Part shown: positions 1-10,919 of the stretch, piece by piece
Position numbering within the stretch: the stretch's first letter is position 1
Layout of the letters: each line of letters begins with the position of its first letter
Assembly (NCBI GenBank): GCA_037389465.1
Contig: JAZARR010000159.1
Location: forward strand, 2,096,501 to 2,160,500
Reading direction: 5' to 3'
Length of the DNA: 64,000 nucleotides
Origin: Baylisascaris procyonis
Lineage: Eukaryota > Nematoda > Chromadorea > Rhabditida > Ascarididae
The notes under the pieces: model-generated
Seen by the model: only the letters and a program-made list of their open reading frames with translations
What the model was told of the DNA's origin: nothing
Database searches by the model: none
Translations under genes and position numbers: made by a program

Positions 1-1359
1 GTATTTCCATCCGACATATTAAGCCAGGATCGGACGTTGCAGCTATCGGATCCAGTGTTTGTAGTCTACTTCGCAGATAGGTCCGCAAGAGGAAATATAG
101 TTTAGTGCAACACAATGCGAGTTATTTACGTTCCTGTACTTCTTAAAGTCACAAGTTAATACTTCTGTCTCGAAAAATTACTGTCCCAGATCAAATTCCT
201 TCCACTGTTTTTCTGATGTTATGGGTTATATGTGTGATGTGTAGAACCTAAAAGGGCCGTATCATCTAGTTTGCTCCCCTTAGTACTTTGTTCGCCTGAA
301 CTGTTCTCCAAGACTGTTATGTGAGGTTAAGGATCACGTATGTGATCTATGAAATTTAGGAAGACGTCCGTTTAGTGTTTTCTAATAATTACATCTGTAT
401 GTAGACGCATGGTTTGTCATTCACATTTGGCACATAAGAGTTCTCAATTTTCAGACAAGTGTTGAGTGATAATGTGGTAATTTTTATTTGCTCAAAGAAT
501 ATGGGCTCGCTGACAGTTTCAAATGGATCATTCGTAGTTGTTGTCTGACCTGATAGAAGGGAACCACTGAGTGAGGTTCTAAGTGGAATGATTTCTGGGT
601 CGAGAGCAGGGGACGTAGATGGCAAATTATCGAAGAGATAGCACCAATAATGTCACGAGTTCCTTTTGAAATCTAAGGCAAAGAATTTCGGAAATTTCTC
701 ACCCACGTCATCTCATCGGGATCCGCGGAGGAGTTCGCGGTTGGTGATGACCCCCACAACTGCTAATTTTTAATGAGCGAGAACGGTTAGGATTGATTTC
801 TTTTTTCTTTTTTTTTAAATTAACACAAGTGATGACAGGGGAATCTGTTAATGCTATTGCCAATAATGCGTGCTATTAACTTCTTTCGAGTTATGAGGGG
901 GGCAGGAAAAATTCCCGAATGGATGAACGAGGTGACGAGTGACGACTGTTAGCTGGAGGTAGTCGAACCGATATTATAGATAGCCTCTTTCTTGACTGCA
1001 GTGTCTTTTTTGAGACATCGGTAAAAAAGACTCAAGGAGTCAGTCGACGAAAATGCATGACTGGGACTAAGAAAAAAGAGATCAAAGTTCTAACGATTTC
1101 AACCTTAAGAAATGAAGGAGTCAGCTCCTTTGCTTCAACTGTATTTGGAACGAAGGGTCGACTGGCGGAGTTAATTGCGCAATCGGCAAAAAAGAACGGA
1201 ATTTGCGGTTCAGCTTATAGAGTCATCCATCACTTTTCATGTGCGAAAGCACACCTGCGTTCCATACATAAGTTTCGTGTTTCCACACACGTTTGTCATT
1301 AAATTGCGTTACCTGAAGGTGTAGCCCATACGGTTCTTGAACGTTTATTCTTCCTACAG

Positions 1360-4300
1360 CTGTGATTATTCGACACTACGGTCCGATGGGATTCTTTTTC
1401 GCAGTGACTTCGGTGCTGTTCGCTGGTGGTTTTACAAACCGCGGTGCGTTCGTTTCGCCACTTAAGCCAATCGAGATGTTCTACTTTGGATCCATCCGGT
1501 ATTTTATGTTGATTAGCCTGAATCGTTCTTTAGCTTTTTTCCATTTTTATTGATTTTCTTTCACAAAACTATAGTACAAGCATATCACGGTGTTTAAATT
1601 TTGCTTAGTAAAAGCAGATTGCAGATCCCTGCCTATCCACCTGTCAGTGTAACCGCATGTCTACCCGAACAAAATTTCGTATGGCGCACCAAATATCAGG
1701 CTTTCAAGAGTCATCCCAGCTTCGCTGTCTTTTGCCTCCTTGAATTTTCCCCATTACTGAAGATCCTTTTGTTTATTCCTTCGGGAACGGAAGTGTTTTC
1801 AGAGTGTATGTGCTTCAATAAATCAAATGGATTTTGTGGGCTCAAAACCAGCCTTTTTTGCGTGCCCTGCCTTGATGAAATTGAAGTAGCTATGTCCACT
1901 GCGTGATTTGGGCACCATACATGTCCTTCAATTTAAAAGCGTTGCTAAAAACTTTAGGCTTTTTGACAACCTCACTCACGGAAATAATTTTCAGTTTAGT
2001 TACTGAACCCGTTATTATGAAACAACATACTGGAAAATAACCGAAGGTTAACAAATCAAGAAACGCCTTGTTAGACTATCAGCAAAAATGTCGAACTTCG
2101 TCGTGATATTCCGTTTTAAATCGCACAAGAATTGATCACTTATCTTTATTTCGGTTGTTTTACTACAAAATACTTTTATGCCCTCGTCCACAGATATTCC
2201 ATCGTTTATTTTCAATTCAAGCCTATATCAGAGTTGTCCAATTTGACATAACATCATTCTCAGTTTCGTGAAAATTGAGCACGTTCTATTTGGATTTCTA
2301 TAAACTTGGAGTAATGCCCACACTTATTTTATGCTTACTGAACAAATTGCATCGTAAAAATGCAAACTTCATCTGCTTGAATAGGTGAACTCTTCCTATC
2401 TTAAAGTATACGAAGTGTTATGAATATTTTGTGAGAAAACTCATACAACTGGGCAGTGCCAAAATTAGGGAGAAGCAGAGCAGTGTACAACTTTAAGTGA
2501 TGCCTCATGAACTCAGTGCGGAATTTCCCGGCGCTTTTCCCTCATCAAAAGAGTCTAGAAACCTCCGGATTTCGTTGCTAACATTTTCAAACAACATTTT
2601 GAGTCAATTAATATATGAACAAGATCGGTAAGGAGGAGGAGTGAGAATTTGTGGCCGAGACAGGGAGTTTGGAGATGTTTTTTCCTTCTCCCTTCATTTT
2701 AATCTAAGTCGGTCATTTTTTCCTGTTTCATCTCAGCTCGCGAGTATCCTACAAATGTAGATTGGTTTCAAAATGGAAACGCTCACTGTCTACATTCTGG
2801 CAAGTTCCGACTGCTTTTCCTCCAGCGTTACTGAAAATCTACAGCGATGAACTGCTTCTGTTCGGAAAATGACGGAATAGGTTTCTAGACCTTTATTAAA
2901 TGTTGTTATTTAAGTGACTAGGTTTTTAGTGAAATTTCAGTTAATTCGCTCACTTATGAGCTTATTTGAAATTTGGTTTTTTCCTTCCTGCTTCAGTTTT
3001 TCATCCTTTCCTCCCTCCTTTCCTGCTTTACTCTGTAGCGTATCGGAAGAACCTGAAGCTTGCAAATTCCTCCAAAAGCATGATGCGCGAGCTGCTTAGT
3101 GAATATGTCGTTTGCCACCCACACGACCTGGGTTCTATATCACCCACTTGTAATATGGGTCGAGGCTTGCGTCCACAAAGTTCTGCATGTAGAACCTTTG
3201 TTTCCGCTGAGGCAAATTCGACCCTACCAGCCCTCATGAGCTTCACTCAGTTCAGACTTACAGTTCGACATCCCGAAAGCTCGCTCTGAGAGCTCGAAAT
3301 TTTGCACTTAAGGTTGTTGGGGCTGGAAAACTCCGCCTATATCAATTTAATCTTTTTGCAACACTGAGGTGTGGACTTGGAAGTATATAATCTTCGGGCC
3401 CAAGAAACCGCAAGTATAAGTCCCAATCTTATCATTGCTTATCAGCTTTGAGTTGTTAAGTTATGCAAAGGTTGTGAACTGGGCACGTATACTTTATATG
3501 CCATTTAACTGTTTACGAGATAGTTCAAGTAGCAATTGAAATTTTGTTCTATGGACGAGTTTCTATTCGATTTGGAGACAACATCGTAGTATTTTATTAG
3601 CGCATACATTTCGATAGCTGTTCATACTTCATTAATTATATCCTGCTCTTTATGAATGCAAGAACATTTTGTTTCTTGATGCTAAGAGCAAGTGGGAATG
3701 CGTCGGGGGAGCTCACAAAAAATGAGGCTTTGCAACTGGCCGAAATAATTGCTCCTTAAATTTATTGTGGAAAAGATTCTTTTTTGCTTCTTCTTTTACT
3801 ATGTGGCCGCTATTTTACAACTCGACCAGTGTTTCATAACCCTGTTAGTATTTTATAGCCCATGCGGTACTTTGCAACCTGATCTGTATTCTACAACCTG
3901 ACTAATATTTTACAACTTGACCGGTATCTTACAGCGCGATTGGTGTTTCACAACCCGATAGGTGAGTAATGCGACCCGGCCGTTCACAAAATGCATAAAA
4001 AATTTTAGGTACAATTACTATTCTTGATTATTCTTGTGTAAATTTTCATGAATTTGAAAGCAGATCAACTTAGGAGTTGATGTCGCTGGCGATCCTACAG
4101 TTTAGATTTCCCCTCCAAATTTATTAACTTTGGCTTGAACTCTCAGACACATATACCATCACACAACACATGCTGACATTCTTCCGGTGCCTTTGCTTTA
4201 CTCTTTTCGTATGGGTACACAGTGTGAACAGGAACTACGAAAAGAGGAGGAGTGAGCGGCGTATAGGAGAATCGGGCTTCCACTTGGCTCTCTTGCTTGC

Positions 4301-7300
4301 TGCATTACGGGTTGAAAAGCATGTTGGGAGGTGGTGAAGTCATCCCTAAGCGATTGTAGGACCGCGCTGCCCTATCGTCTTTTCTTTTATTAGGGTGATC
4401 TCAAAAGACCTGAAGAGGTAATTTTGCTGAGGCTTCATAATTGAAGACAGTCACGTGCTATGCTGTTGCCATCATCCTTCCATTCATTCTGCTATGCTAT
4501 AACCTTCATTTTCTGAGTGTGCCACTTAATATAAGCGCACCGATTAAAGTAGAAATGCGCTCGTGCACATGCACGGATACAGCCGCATCATTAATGCGCT
4601 TTGCAAAGCGGATTTGCATGTGCATTTAAAAAGCTTCTGGTTGATCTTTGCCACTGATTTTCCTATCGATCAAATCAGTAAGAATCTTCAGCTCAAGTTG
4701 AAAAAACGTGATATCAGTGCATTAGTGCACTGATATCATGTTTTTTTTCAACTTTAGTGATATAAAAGGCTAGAACCACTATTAATAGAAGCATCTTTCC
4801 TGCGCTTACGTAAAGAAATACTCTTTTCTGAGGTCAGAAATTTTATGTATAAATCATGGACGGAGTTGAATCAATTGAGAGTGAATGCTAAAAGCAATAG
4901 ATGCAAAAGTGCATTCTGGCTTAATGTCAAACGACGGATGTTTCGTTCAAGAATCCACACTGCCACTGATGATAGTGTAAGTGATATGGGACTAGTAAAT
5001 GGATTATTGCATATGCTGTAGTTACGCTTTCTACCAATATAATTAGGCTGTTTTGTTTGATGTTCCCCGAATCAAGTATTGCAGCCGAATGCGCTTTTCG
5101 TTCATGGAACAATGAATTTAGGACGATTGCTTCGTAGGCATCAGATTCATCAAAAATTTGCATACTTTTAATGCTTTTGCTGTGCATCGCATATCTGTTG
5201 TTGAAAGTTTTGAATTTTAGTGATTAAGTTTCCATAAATTCTTTATAGCAGCATGAAGCAAACAGTTATTCATCAGTAATAGATCTCATAAAAAATTTTG
5301 TGGGCATCTCGAGTTTCCGTTTGATGCCTGCAAGAAACGGTGTTACGCGCTAACTAATCCAGTAGCTTTCACATCACCGTTAACCACAATATGTCTTATT
5401 GTTCAATGGGCTTCTTTTTGAATATTTAAGCAAAGAAACTTTCTTTGCTGTTATTGCTTTTTGAGTTACGTGAAGGCATTTTTTGATCTACTTTTTTAAA
5501 ATGAACTTAAGGTTTTCTGATTTCCGCTGTTCTTCGCTATGACTTCGCTAAAATGTTCTCATTTTTATTTGTGCTATTCTAAATCAGCGTTGATCCGAGA
5601 CATTTTTAAACTTAAAGCCTTCGATAAAGTCTCATAGCATTCTGAAGTTTTTGTTAATATGTTTATAAATCGAATAGGTACAGCTTTCTAATCTATACCG
5701 TCATATGCAACCCAAAAAACTTATATTTTCATGTGAAACTTTGCTGCATTCAAATTTTTGCGGTGCTATAATTGAACATATTTCAGTTTGGATCGTTTGC
5801 TAAGTGTTGTAGCGGGCGAAGCATTAGGAGGCTATTCGGCGTATCGAGTGGCACGTCAACTGTGGTACTGGTCTCTTAGTATTGCTGCCGATCACGCCAT
5901 CAACTATGGGAACACTCGTTGTACATTCGCCTATAAAGTTTCTTTTTCCGTCATTTAGTGCGTTGTGCCAACAACGCTTAATTCTTTTAATCTAGTTCAT
6001 TGTGCCGTTTGCTTAATAGTATCTCCTTTATTTTTATGCGTCATTTCAATAGTGACACTGGTTTTGTTTCATATATTTTAGTGATTTTATTGGATGAATT
6101 CTAAGATTACGACTGTTTATTACTTTTAGGAGCTAAACGCCAAAAATCAGCATTTTATTGTCAAATTTCATAAAAGAGGGATCTCGAATATTTAATGCGC
6201 TTTTGGATGGAAGCAGAAGTTGCTTATGTTCACCGAGATCCTTTCGCATTTATCTTATTCAGGTTCCGTTTACTTATGCCCTTACTTTCGAAATATTCGG
6301 CTCATTCCTTCTACGTTCAATTTTGACGCGTTTGCCAATGTCTTCTTCACGATATGCGACACCGGCCGTTATTTCGGCTTTTCTTACATTTTGTTAGTTC
6401 CCGCCTTTTTATTTTATTTTACGTTTTTGTTTGCAGTTAACTGCATATGCAAGTTCCTTTTTGAGAAAGGAACAGTTCGCATAATCTTGGGTCAACTTAG
6501 AGTTCATAAACTGAAGGAAAATATTCGAAAGCGAAAGACATATTTGCACTCATCATTGGATAGATCGTTTATAGTGATGGTCAGCAGTAGAACTGTTAAT
6601 GATGATATTTTTGTTTGTATGATAGGCATCAGCGTTATTCAATGTTCCGCAACAAAAGTTCCGAAAGGGAAGCTTCAAAAAGTTCGATTTGACATGTTAA
6701 AGAGAAGTGGTACAATCTCTGTCTGTGATACAGTTTGAATAACATCAACGGCCAGTTTTTAGAGATGAGTACTGAGTTTTTTCTATAACATAGTAAAAAC
6801 TAGTAGAGTTAATGAAACATTCAAATTTCTGATGGAATTCTACTGCTAGATCGTTCAGGAAGACGTAATAAATCTTCTTGTTGTGTGTTTCTGTATTTGG
6901 GCCTTCGAAGTTTTAGATCCCGCGATCACCTAGAATAAATATTCAGACCGGGAGAATCGAGCTCAAGCGTTTACATCTTACCGCTCCACTCGCTTCGTAA
7001 GCTTAATCGGTGCACACTTTGCTACCTATGCACTTTCAGCTCGTAACGGTGCCGACCCATATTCTCTGTGGAAGCTTCACAGTTACTTTGGTACTTTTTT
7101 TGAGATGAGGTTTTTCAGCGCTTGCATATATTGGAGTGAGTGGTCTGAACCCGACAGTCGCCTCATCGCGTATGCAAGGTTGCGATGGTCTCAGCACGCA
7201 GTGGTTCATCCTTACCTACTGGGTATGTCCTACAGTTGGATGGATGCTGTCCGCTATTGTTGACAGTAAGAGGAAGGCACTGATTTCAAAGACGGAGTAA

Positions 7301-7408
7301 TCGTTGCTTGCCTCTACACAAGTCGATCGAACGAAGAAGAATATGATTCATTCAGGCAACCGAGGAGTATCTTATATCACGCACAACGAGAACTATCGCC
7401 ATAATTAA
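1360..7408 (+). CDS. Aquaporin, unorthodox AQP11-like (nematode aqp-9/10/11 type), 5' end missing
   Basis: Channel protein of the MIP family, expected to pass water or small solutes through a membrane. Five exons join without frame conflict: 1360-1498, 5787-5937, 6263-6392, 7119-7265 and 7356-7408 (stop TAA). The fourth exon reads GVSGLNPTVASSRMQGC then WFILTYWVCPTVGWM, the second pore half of the family with NPT in place of NPA. The second exon has VVAGEALGGY and LWYWSL; the first has FTNRGAFVSPLKPIE where the first NPA loop would lie. Acceptors are strong (TTCCTACAG, ATTTCAG, TTATTCAG, TTTTTCAG, TTCATTCAG). Donors are GTATTT, GTTTCT, GTTAGT and GTAAGA. Intron 1 is 4.3 kb. The last intron (90 nt) is optional: reading through gives another short tail ending at about 7300. 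The first visible exon starts in phase 2, so upstream exons lie outside the window or were missed. Family assignment is from remembered conservation, not a search. Confidence 0.9.
3087..3200 (+). repeat. tRNA-Gly-like SINE head (decayed)
   Basis: The stretch reads like a worn tRNA-Gly(GCC). A GCTTAGTGAATATG segment stands in the D-arm/A-box position. Then comes GTCGTTTGCCACC, matching an anticodon arm with GCC, and then CCTGGGTTCTATATCACCC in the T-arm/B-box position. The T loop and the anticodon stem carry indels, so it cannot be a working tRNA. A non-tRNA body follows to about 3200. It sits inside the aquaporin intron. The SINE call is inferred from Pol III promoter-like layout only. Confidence 0.45.
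3811..3981. repeat. 19-bp minisatellite, nine diverged copies
   Basis: Nine consecutive 19-base units start at 3811, 3830, 3849, 3868, 3887, 3906, 3925, 3944 and 3963. The approximate consensus is TATTTTACAACCTGACCGG. The units differ by substitutions but keep the 19-base register with no indels, so this is an old tandem array. It lies in the 4.3-kb aquaporin intron. Nineteen is not a multiple of three, so it does not encode a repeated peptide. Confidence 0.93.
4200..4248. repeat. Short inverted repeat
   Basis: CTCTTTTCGTA at about 4201 and TACGAAAAGAG at about 4237 are perfect inverted copies separated by about 25 bases. It could form a small hairpin. It lies in the aquaporin intron in a slightly GC-richer patch, and no function is evident. 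Confidence 0.7.
4695..4754. repeat. Near-perfect 27-bp arm hairpin
   Basis: The left arm begins AAGTTGAAAAAACGTGATAT and ends CAGTGCA at 4721. The right arm starts TGCACTG at 4726 and ends TTCAACTT. The loop is TTAG. The arms differ only in the length of the T/A run and one base. It lies in the aquaporin intron. It could be a tiny foldback MITE remnant or a strand-slippage palindrome. Confidence 0.9.
6945..7015 (-). repeat. tRNA-like (Pol III promoter) SINE head, minus strand
   Basis: Read on the minus strand it contains TTACGAAGCGAGTGG, which resembles an A box. About 30 bases later comes TTGAGCTCGATTCTCCC, which resembles the B box GGTTCGANTCC. The spacing fits a tRNA-derived promoter, but no clean cloverleaf or acceptor stem is visible. 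It lies between the third and fourth visible aquaporin exons, so it is intronic. Confidence 0.4.
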
Positions 7409-8849
7409 TTGCTCTTGTTCACCACCCTTGCTTTCAAGGAGTAAAATTTCATACACTCGCATATCGTTCATGCGGAACATCATCTGCCTTCAAGTGCTTG
7501 TCAATCATTATCTGATCTAAACAGCTGCTGGAGAAGTTTGCCTTTCAGAAATTTGGTGAATGGCTTGCATGGGACAATTTACGTGCGTATTATGCTTTTC
7601 TCATTTTCATGTGTTAGTGAAGTGCATTTAGGGCTACTGGTAAAAAGCAACGGTTATGGTAGTGTGGTTGAAACTGTCACCTTCATCCTTCCATGTGATA
7701 CACCTGTTATTATAAGTTTTATTAAGTACGAGAAACTCAGTGATGGGGTAAAATCGAGCAAAAAAATCGAATCCGAAGAGGAAAAAAAATCAAGCAGCTT
7801 GATCCATATATAGGTGAAACCGTGGCACTGAATTCACCTTAATGTTCTTTTAGTTCCTTCAAAATGAGGCTTATTACCAATTGTATTCGCTCTGTGAATC
7901 CCGCTGCGCTTTGTTTAATTCATATTTTTCGTTTTCATTATTCCATTTCTCATGGAATGCATTTAATCTTCATCGAAAAGCATTGCCGTCCATCTTGGAA
8001 ATGTTGAATAGTTGATTGAACTTTCTTTTGAGGCGTTGAGAAACACATATTTATGCGATTTCTTTGTGAATGCTGATTGATGCTGTAGTGATGTTGGCGC
8101 TACGAGGTTGCTTTTACCAATACCATCTCCCTCTCCTCAACCTCTCCCACCTCTACCCACTTCCATTCCTCTCATCATTCCCTCTATAGGAAAATTGCAT
8201 TGCACGGTGGGGGGGAGAGTGTTCATATTTTATTTTCAATAGTTATTCGAACATCATGGAGTATTGCTGGTCACATAATAGGAAAAAGAAACTACATTTA
8301 CGAAGCTACTTTTAGGATTTGTTGCTGTCCTGATAATGCACAGTGTACAAAGAGGTGCCAGTTCTGTTAAGAAAGAAATATTCTTTAGCTGCAAAGTTCT
8401 CTTGCATCGAAAGCCTTTCGGCTAGCCGTAAAAGTTGGGTGAAACGGCGCGTATGCGAGATGGCCTCATTTGATTTGTAGTTAGATAGTTTTTCGTAAGG
8501 GAAGGCCGCCAGGTGGCAGGAAACAGTGCAGGTGGATATTTGGGTCTGTATATCTTCGTGCTTTTTTAACTCGGAAGCATAACCAGCCATTCCTGCTAAT
8601 TTTTTTGTTTTCTGACCAGCTGTACTTCCTTGTTTTCCCATGCCTCTTGAATGCCGCTGGAGAACTGGTGAAATGGGCGCCCTCAGTAGTTACGTTTTTG
8701 TTTCAACATGAGGCAAATCGAGTCTCGGCGACGTGATAAACTTGTTTTAATATATCTTTACCTGAGAGGAAGTATCTTGCACTGCAGTAACTGATGAAAC
8801 GAACTCCGCATTTTCACCTGTTTTGTTGTGTTTAGCGTTATGTTGAATT
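7409..8849. other. No supported gene
   Basis: Mostly AT-rich sequence with a C+T-rich patch at 8120-8200. A 109-codon minus-strand frame (8641-8312) exists, but a second frame through the same sequence is also open and there is no domain, so it is not called. Confidence 0.5.
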
Positions 8850-9316
8850 GTAATATCATTTCATGTCCGCGACCATCATAATTTTGTGATAAAAAAGGCT
8901 CGAGCGGTGCTTCAAGTAAGCAGGTGTAACTGCCACTTGAATGTGATCGTTTTTTTTTTTTCAGCGGTTTTGTTAGCACCACGTAATATCAATTTAGTCG
9001 TTGTAAGCGACAGGTGGGCAGCAGGTCAGTTATCATGAAGTAATTGTTGCCGACTTATGCAGCAGATAGTGCTGAGTGGTGCTCTATCTGCTGCTTAAGT
9101 CGGCAACAATTACTTCATGATAACTGTTGTCCCATTGCCTGCTGCCCACCTGTCGCTTACAACGACTAAATTGATATTATGTGCTGCTAACAAAACCGCT
9201 GAAAAAAAAAAAAACGATCACATTCAAGTCGTAGTTACACCTGCTTACTTGAAGCACCGCTCGAGCCTTTTTTATCACAAAATTATGATGGTCGCGGACA
9301 TGAAATGATATTACAG
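8850..9316. mobile_element. Large fold-back (palindromic MITE-like) element
   Basis: Two long arms, about 8850-9069 and 9084-9316, are inverted copies of one another around a loop of about 14 bases. Landmarks in both arms are GTAATATCATTTCATGTCC, GGCTCGAGCGGTGCTTCAAG, a run of about 11 T/A next to CAGCGGTTTTGTTAGCA, GCGACAGGTGGGCAGCAGG and GTAATTGTTGCCGACTTA. The right arm has about 10 extra bases near 9125 and a few substitutions. No transposase is inside. Open frames here are mirror images of each other and are not genes. No target-site duplication could be confirmed by eye. Confidence 0.93.
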
Positions 9317-9533
9317 TTGAGACGAGCCTAAGCCCTAACCTTCACGTGACCGACCTGCAAGAAGGAGAGGCTGACCTAAAGACCACGGGAACCAACTGGA
9401 CCAGAGAGGCATTGGGTTAGAGCAGGCGGAAGCGATATGAAGAGACATGTATTCATAATGAATGCTGTGTTCATTGAAATAAATGCTTTAATCACTTTAT
9501 TTATTTAAATAAATAAATAAATAAAGTGCTGAG
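9317..9533 (+). repeat. Possible LINE/SINE 3' end with (AAAT)n tail
   Basis: A GC-richer stretch directly after the fold-back element is open for about 34 codons (motifs LHVTDLQEGEADL and TGTNWTREALG). It is followed by an AT-rich tail ending in ATTTATTTAAATAAATAAAT at about 9500-9525, itself a short palindrome flanked by CACTTTA and TAAAGTG. A short-repeat tail after a retroelement body is typical of RTE-like elements. The assignment is a guess from layout; no conserved RT motif is visible. Confidence 0.25.
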
Positions 9534-9788
9534 TGGGGGCAGTATGCAGTCGGTTATATCTTATGCTGCTGAAGCGAGAAGTTGCGGATACGGATCCTGC
9601 TTATGGTGTGTGTTTTTATTAGTCATCAAATGATCGTTATCGTTTGAGCTTTAGCCTAGGTAAAGTTATTTTTATCATCAAACGTTAACCGTATGGATGT
9701 TGATATGATAACGTCTCATAGCTGTTTTTGGAAATTCTATAAAGACCCTTGTCTTATAGTCATTTTTTGCGTGCGGAATAAAATCAGA

Positions 9789-9823
9789 TTATCATGAAGT
9801 AATTGTTGCCGACTTATGCAGCA
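9789..9823 (+). repeat. Stray 35-bp copy of the fold-back arm
   Basis: TTATCATGAAGTAATTGTTG and the following CCGACTTATGCAGCA match 9030-9064 of the left arm of the fold-back element without mismatch, about 720 bases downstream. Homology stops abruptly after GCAGCA. This suggests a second, truncated insertion or a rearrangement fragment. Confidence 0.88.
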
Positions 9824-10205
9824 CAGATTGTTGATTGTCGGCATTGTGCAAAACATATTGCCAGCTGTCTTTTTGTGATCGAACTATTTGCATAGGCTAT
9901 GAATAGTTAGAGTATGGATATCATTTCAGTAAGTTTCATTTTTATATGGAAATGCCAGATGGTGGAATGTAAGATTCGATGGATTATGCGAAGTTGGAAT
10001 GCGTTTCAATTATTCTCCATATTCATCGCTTCGCCCATTTACCGTTGCTGTTTTGGCATTTGGTGCTTGATGTCATTATCCGCTTACTCTATAGTGTACT
10101 CAGAAATTTGCATTATGTTGCAGTTTATTAAACGACTGCTTGTCTCGTCTATGTGATCGTATTGAATTATGAGATTCAGAAATCCATTCGTTGGATCTTT
10201 ATCAG

Positions 10206-10919
10206 GTATATGCAGCACTCCTACAATCGAAGCCTTTGAGAGTAGCGTTGTCAGGTACATTGCCTTCGTTGTCTGCGATTGCTCGTAGGGAAACCGTTGA
10301 TGCTTTGACGGGTTGCTGCCACCTGGTTCAAATGCTTGTTTACTTTAAAATGCTCAACTGTCGCGCGTCAACGTTCGTAAAATGTGTGGATAAAACGAAA
10401 TAGAAAATTCAGTGTTAAAAGCATCGTTATTATGAGCCAAACTTCTTAGTCTTTTTGAGTTTAATGATTTTTGCTTATACTTCAAAATACTTCAGTTCGC
10501 TCTTGTGAAATATGAGTTGTTGCACTATTTCGGAGGCTGCGATCGAGATCGTTTTTATGGGTTTCTGTCGTGGCATTCACCCATAAGTAAGGTTGTTCTT
10601 GGCTTTGCTATATAACGCATTTATTTCAATTCCCTTGTTGATTGCGATATCGGCTTCTTTTGGATGTTGGATGTTTACGATGCAAGAAAAAATACATCCG
10701 TTGCCATTCGATGGTGTTCGGCTAATCCTGGTATCCTTTCTTTTCTAATTAACTTATTCGTCGAATGAATTCACCATGCACATTCGTGCCTACACGTCAT
10801 TCGGAGTGCTTCTGTTGTTACTTGCTGCTCGACTTTACTTACTCTTGTCTAAAGTTTCATTACTAGGAGGTGTAGAGTTCGCATCCGCAGTCTACTTTGA
10901 ACGCTTCCTAAAACTGTGA
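10206..10919 (+). CDS. Tentative three-exon 3' gene end, unknown function
   Basis: The proposed exons are 10206-10376, 10496-10586 and 10867-10919 (stop TGA). They join in frame with donors GTAAAA and GTAAGG and acceptors ACTTCAG and TTACTAG. The middle exon reads VKYELLHYFGG then CDRDRFYGFLSW; the last ends VYFERFLKL. The region is richer in G+C than its surroundings. I do not recognise the protein. The evidence is splice signals and phase only, so it may be over-fitted. Confidence 0.3.

Noticed and set aside
6220..6738. Longest Met-initiated plus frame (172 codons), membrane-like
   Set aside because: It overlaps the aquaporin exon 6263-6392 in a different frame. The aquaporin frame is supported by homology and by phase on both sides.
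8758..9308. Two similar small proteins in the fold-back element
   Set aside because: They are mirror-image translations of the palindrome arms.
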